Assembly: GCA_003695135.1 (NCBI GenBank)
Contig: RFIR01000413.1
Location: 1 to 7,006, forward strand
From: Alphaproteobacteria bacterium
Lineage (GTDB): Bacteria > Pseudomonadota > Alphaproteobacteria > Rhodobacterales > Rhodobacteraceae
Reading direction: 5' to 3'
Length of the DNA stretch: 7,006 nucleotides
This document shows positions 6,837-7,006 of the stretch, in pieces. Every line of letters starts with the position of its first letter. Position 1 is the first letter of the stretch. The notes beneath the pieces are model-generated. The model had not been told where the DNA came from, ran no database searches, and saw only the letters and a list, made by a program, of their open reading frames with translations. The position numbers and the translations under genes were made by a program.

Positions 6837-6928
6837 ATTTTCTAGAGACCCCTGCGAAACTCCGGTGCGACGGGGCATCCCAGGCGAGATGCGTTTTCTG
6901 CCAATGTGTGCTGCGCGCGCGTAAAGTA

Positions 6929-7006
6929 TAGCCAAACGACCAGATATTGATTATGATTGCACATGACCTACCCTATCCAGTTCCGTCGTCATGTTCTTGC
7001 GGTCAA
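6929..7006 (+). mobile_element. Left end of an IS630-family insertion sequence (partial)
   Basis: The transposase start at 6963 is preceded by about 35 bases beginning TAGCCAAACGACC after a TA dinucleotide (6927-6928, within TATA at 6927-6930). IS630-family elements insert at TA and duplicate it, so I place the left boundary there. The right end and the matching inverted repeat are outside the window, so the boundary may be off by a few bases. Base composition and codon choice differ from the operon. Confidence 0.55.
6963..7006 (+). CDS. IS630-family transposase, first 14 codons (continues past the right edge)
   Basis: The visible protein is MTYPIQFRRHVLAV, which I recognise as the N-terminus of many alphaproteobacterial IS630-type transposases, where a helix-turn-helix DNA-binding domain follows. 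Transposases of this family cut and rejoin the element ends with a C-terminal DDE domain, which is not in the window. Codons such as CCT, CGT, CAT, GTT and CTT contrast with the strongly G/C-ending codons of the operon and suggest a foreign origin. No clear Shine-Dalgarno sequence precedes the ATG. A second ATG at 6953 is in another frame and gives nothing recognisable. Only 14 residues are available, so the family call depends on memory of the start motif. Confidence 0.65.
   Translation, partial: MTYPIQFRRHVLAV

Larger units (their letters stand above)
6585..6928. other. Intergenic region between the tsaE operon and the insertion sequence
   Basis: About 340 bases with no gene I can support on either strand. 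The part next to tsaE (about 6600-6780) is GC-rich and carries overlapping inverted repeats. It is followed by a sharply AT-rich patch (about 6783-6843), then by mixed sequence including an alternating GC run at about 6912-6921. Open frames exist in it, on the minus strand up to 6935 and on the plus strand at 6524-6826, but their products are arginine- and alanine-rich and match no family I recognise. Since the operon starts here, its promoter is most likely inside this stretch. No convincing terminator is visible. Confidence 0.7.

Noticed and set aside
6809..6841. FNR-type site suggested by repeated TTGAT
   Set aside because: The TTGAT copies are direct repeats. The inverted TTGATNNNNATCAA arrangement is absent.
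6585..6935. N-terminal extension of tsaE to the first ATG of the open frame at 6935
   Set aside because: The extra 117 residues are unlike any TsaE, cross the AT-rich patch, and would start inside the IS end. The ATG at 6584 has a ribosome binding site and gives the normal length.

Overview
This window is ordinary chromosomal DNA from a high-GC alphaproteobacterium, most likely Rhodobacterales (Rhodobacter/Paracoccus-like). That placement is inferred from the strong G/C preference at third codon positions, an AddB of the alphaproteobacterial type (972 aa, no N-terminal Walker A), and a gene order (tsaE, sugar kinase, nucleotidyltransferase, addB, addA) that I remember as common in that group. 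Nothing in the window names a genus.

Positions 1-6584 hold one densely packed minus-strand operon, read right to left: tsaE (tRNA t6A modification ATPase), an AmgK-type cell-wall sugar kinase, a MurU-type nucleotidyltransferase, addB and addA (double-strand-break repair helicase-nuclease). addA runs off the left edge with 488 of its codons present. All four junctions are 4-nt stop/start overlaps (three ATGA, one GTGA), so there is no internal intergenic DNA and the genes are very probably co-transcribed and translationally coupled. The operon mixes three jobs: an essential tRNA modification, anomeric phosphorylation plus uridylylation of a recycled cell-wall sugar (a MurA-independent route to UDP-MurNAc, if the AmgK/MurU assignment is right), and AddAB end resection for RecA-dependent recombination.

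Positions 6585-6962 are non-coding as far as I can see. They include a GC-rich proximal part with two mutually exclusive hairpins (6752-6781) and a striking AT-rich patch (about 6783-6843) with a tandem near-repeat, a full match to the IHF consensus and a weak minus-strand promoter candidate. At the right edge, from about 6929, the left end of an IS630-family insertion sequence begins. Only the first 14 codons of its transposase, on the plus strand and pointing away from the operon, are inside the window.

I see no CRISPR, tRNA or rRNA gene, phage gene or defence island, and no candidate for a wholly new system. The points most worth a second look are the all-overlap operon, a G8 tract inside murU, the AT-rich control region next to the IS junction, and the absence of Fe-S cysteines in AddB.
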